From the NCBI GenBank assembly GCA_946534585.1, contig CAMNCV010000125.1, positions 1 to 33,514 of the forward strand: a stretch of DNA of 33,514 nucleotides, read 5' to 3'. Below, in pieces: positions 31,748-33,514 of this stretch (positions within the stretch are counted from its first letter, which is position 1; every line of letters starts with the position of its first letter). The stretch comes from an uncultured Prevotellaceae bacterium (GTDB lineage: Bacteria; Bacteroidota; Bacteroidia; Bacteroidales; Bacteroidaceae). The notes below the pieces were generated by a model that was not told the origin of the DNA, did not search any database, and saw nothing but the letters and a program-made list of their open reading frames with translations. The translations under genes were made by a program, and so were the position numbers.

Positions 31748-33514
31748 ATGAAACACTATTACCTATCCTTCTTTATTGCCACTCTAATGAGTATGGCTTG
31801 TAATATGGCATCCGCACACGATATAGCGGTAGCAAATAGTAATGGTAGGACTATCTATTACAACTATAATAGTGATGGAAGTTCTGTTTCTGTTACATAC
31901 CAGGAAACATCCTATAGCAGTTATTCCAATGAGTACACAGGAGATGTTGTCATTCCTGAAACCGTCACATATAATGGTCAGACTTACAGCGTGACCGGCA
32001 TCGGCTCTTCTGCGTTCTATGGCTGCAGTGGCCTGACCTCTGTGACCATCCCCAACAGCGTGACCAGCATCGGCTCTTCTGCGTTCCAAGGCTGCAGCGG
32101 TCTGACCTCGGTGACCATCCCCAACAGCGTGACCAGCATCGGCTCTTATGCGTTCTATAGCTGCAGCGGACTGACCTCTGTGACCATCCCCAACAGTGTG
32201 ACCAGCATCAGCTCTTATGCGTTCTATAGCTGCAGCGGACTGACCTCTGTGACCATCCCCAACAACGTGACCAGCATTGGCGATGGTGCGTTCGATAGTT
32301 GCAGCGGACTGACCTCTGTGACCATCCCCAACAACGTGACCAGCATCGGCTCTTCTGCGTTCTCTGGCTGCAGAGGACTGACAGAGATAAAAGTAGCCGA
32401 TGGTAACAATGTATATGACTCACGCAATAATTGTAATGCCATTATAAATACTTCATCAAATACACTTATTGCAGGATGTAAAAACACTATTATCCCAAAC
32501 AGCGTGACCAGCATCGGTGGTTATGCGTTCGTAGGCTGCAGCGGACTGACCTCGGTGACCATCCCTAACAGCGTGACCAGCATTGGTGATTCTGCGTTCG
32601 ATGGCTGCAGCGGACTGACCTCGGTGAACATCCCTAACAGCGTGACCAGCATCGGATTTGCTGCGTTCGATGGATGCAGCGGACTGACCTCGGTGAACAT
32701 CCCTAACAGCGTGACCAGCATCGGATCTGCTGCGTTCTATGGGACAGCATGGTATGATAATCAACCAGATGGACTTGTATATGCTGGTAATGTTGCATAT
32801 AAATACAAGGGTACCATGCCTGCCAACACATCTATCACTTTAAGGGAAGGAACAGTAGGTATAGCTACTTCTGCGTTCAATCGCTGCAGCGGCCTGACCT
32901 CTGTGACCATCCCCAACAGCGTGACCAGCATCGGCTCTTATGCGTTCTCTTTTTGCAGCGGCCTAACCTCGGTGACCATCCCCAACAGCGTGACCAGCAT
33001 CGGCGATGGTGCGTTCTCTCGCTGTAGAGGCCTGACCTCAGTAACCATCCCCAACAACGTGACCAGCATCGGCTCTTCTGCGTTCTATGGCTGCAGAGAC
33101 CTGACATCGGTGACCATCCCTACCAGTGTGACAAGCATCGGTAATTCTGCGTTCGAAGGCTGCAGCGGACTGACCTCGGTGAATATCGGCAACAATGTGA
33201 CCAGCATTGACGAATATGCGTTCAAAGGCTGTACGTCAATGACGAAGTTCAAGATCAGGGCTGCCGTGCCTCCGACGTGCGAAACGCAGGCGCTTGACGA
33301 CATCAACAAGTTGGAGTGTACGCTGTACGTGCCGATGGAAAGCATAGACGACTACAAAGCGATGGACCCGTGGAAGAACTTCTTCATAGAGAAAATTCGC
33401 ATGGATGGTGACTGCAATGGCGATGACACGGTAACGATGGCAGATGCCAACGCTATAGTGAACTATTTCCTTGCAAAGGGTACTGACGGTTTCGTGGAAG
33501 GAGACTTTGACGAG
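31748..33514 (+). CDS. BspA-like leucine-rich-repeat surface protein with dockerin-like C-terminus (3' incomplete)
   Basis: 589 codons open to the window end, in frame throughout. A signal peptide (about 1-24, ending ASA) is followed by a short strand-rich region. About 16 LRR_5/BspA repeats of 23 residues come next, each near VTSIGSSAFYGCSGLTSVTI. They are broken twice by island segments, near residues 217-250 and 335-375. The repeat block ends near residue 500, then VPPTCETQALDDINKLECTL and YVPMESIDDYKA, usual after BspA repeats. The last visible part GDCNGDDTVTMADANAIVNY is a dockerin/EF-hand-type calcium loop. Repeats are also near-identical in DNA. BspA proteins bind host matrix or other bacteria at the surface; that role here is inferred. 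Confidence 0.92.
   Translation, partial: MKHYYLSFFIATLMSMACNMASAHDIAVANSNGRTIYYNYNSDGSSVSVTYQETSYSSYSNEYTGDVVIPETVTYNGQTYSVTGIGSSAFYGCSGLTSVTIPNSVTSIGSSAFQGCSGLTSVTIPNSVTSIGSYAFYSCSGLTSVTIPNSVTSISSYAFYSCSGLTSVTIPNNVTSIGDGAFDSCSGLTSVTIPNNVTSIGSSAFSGCRGLTEIKVADGNNVYDSRNNCNAIINTSSNTLIAGCKNTIIPNSVTSIGGYAFVGCSGLTSVTIPNSVTSIGDSAFDGCSGLTSVNIPNSVTSIGFAAFDGCSGLTSVNIPNSVTSIGSAAFYGTAWYDNQPDGLVYAGNVAYKYKGTMPANTSITLREGTVGIATSAFNRCSGLTSVTIPNSVTSIGSYAFSFCSGLTSVTIPNSVTSIGDGAFSRCRGLTSVTIPNNVTSIGSSAFYGCRDLTSVTIPTSVTSIGNSAFEGCSGLTSVNIGNNVTSIDEYAFKGCTSMTKFKIRAAVPPTCETQALDDINKLECTLYVPMESIDDYKAMDPWKNFFIEKIRMDGDCNGDDTVTMADANAIVNYFLAKGTDGFVEGDFDE

Noticed and set aside
32208..33107. Several minus-strand open frames with repeated MLVTLLGMVTEVSPLQ-like sequence
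   Set aside because: They are antisense readings of the BspA 69-bp repeats, whose plus-strand frame is continuous for 589 codons.

Overview
The window looks like chromosome of a Bacteroidota bacterium, most likely order Bacteroidales and close to Prevotella/Segatella. The evidence is convergent. Promoters match the Bacteroidetes form (TTTG or TTG, 19-20 bases, then TAnnTTTG). There are few Shine-Dalgarno sequences. Markers typical of the group include paired ExbD plus TonB, a long SecA, an HU/SPOR protein, a BspA-type leucine-rich-repeat surface protein, and an AraC-type HTH. No phage, IS transposase or CRISPR array was seen.

Layout. (1) 1-4911: TonB energisation cluster: probable tail of exbB, two exbD, tonB, then a PstS-like binding lipoprotein and an exported TPR protein. 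(2) 5406-9318: secA and a small conserved unknown gene. (3) 9359-11607: tRNA-Arg(TCT), then panB-panC for pantothenate. (4) 11792-13805: nhaD Na+/H+ antiporter and a PAP2 phosphatase. (5) 13882-15168 minus: a 5'-truncated outer-membrane beta-barrel remnant. (6) 15265-17254: a DUF3298-type lipoprotein and a membrane acyltransferase-like protein. (7) 17354-20425 minus: a tightly overlapping operon of lipoprotein, minimal AraC-type HTH protein and dipeptidyl peptidase III. (8) 20561-22231: HU/SPOR membrane protein and zinc-ribbon/FHA protein. (9) 22414-23204: a long structured leader and a small secreted lysozyme-like protein. (10) 23614-28410: Nif3-like protein, zinc-ribbon coiled-coil protein, aguA-aguB (agmatine to putrescine) and holA. 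(11) 28411-31310: about 2.9 kb of mostly non-coding, AT-rich and repeat-rich DNA with one XRE-type regulator. (12) 31289-33514: a consensus promoter, a roughly 425-nt leader with many helices, and a BspA-like protein that runs off the window.

The genes are mostly housekeeping. The unusual content is in the intergenic DNA. The strongest candidate for an undescribed element is the leader of the BspA-like gene (about 31320-31747). It has one upstream promoter, nested long helices, two helices that cross (a pseudoknot or a switch), and a terminator-like 3' end before the start codon. A second structured leader precedes the lysozyme-like gene. A 22-bp repeat family occurs in two arrays 18 kb apart, three tandem copies of a 117-bp unit lie before the BspA leader, and a 122-bp inverted-repeat element sits in the panB leader. 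All structure calls were made by eye from base complementarity, with no folding or database search.
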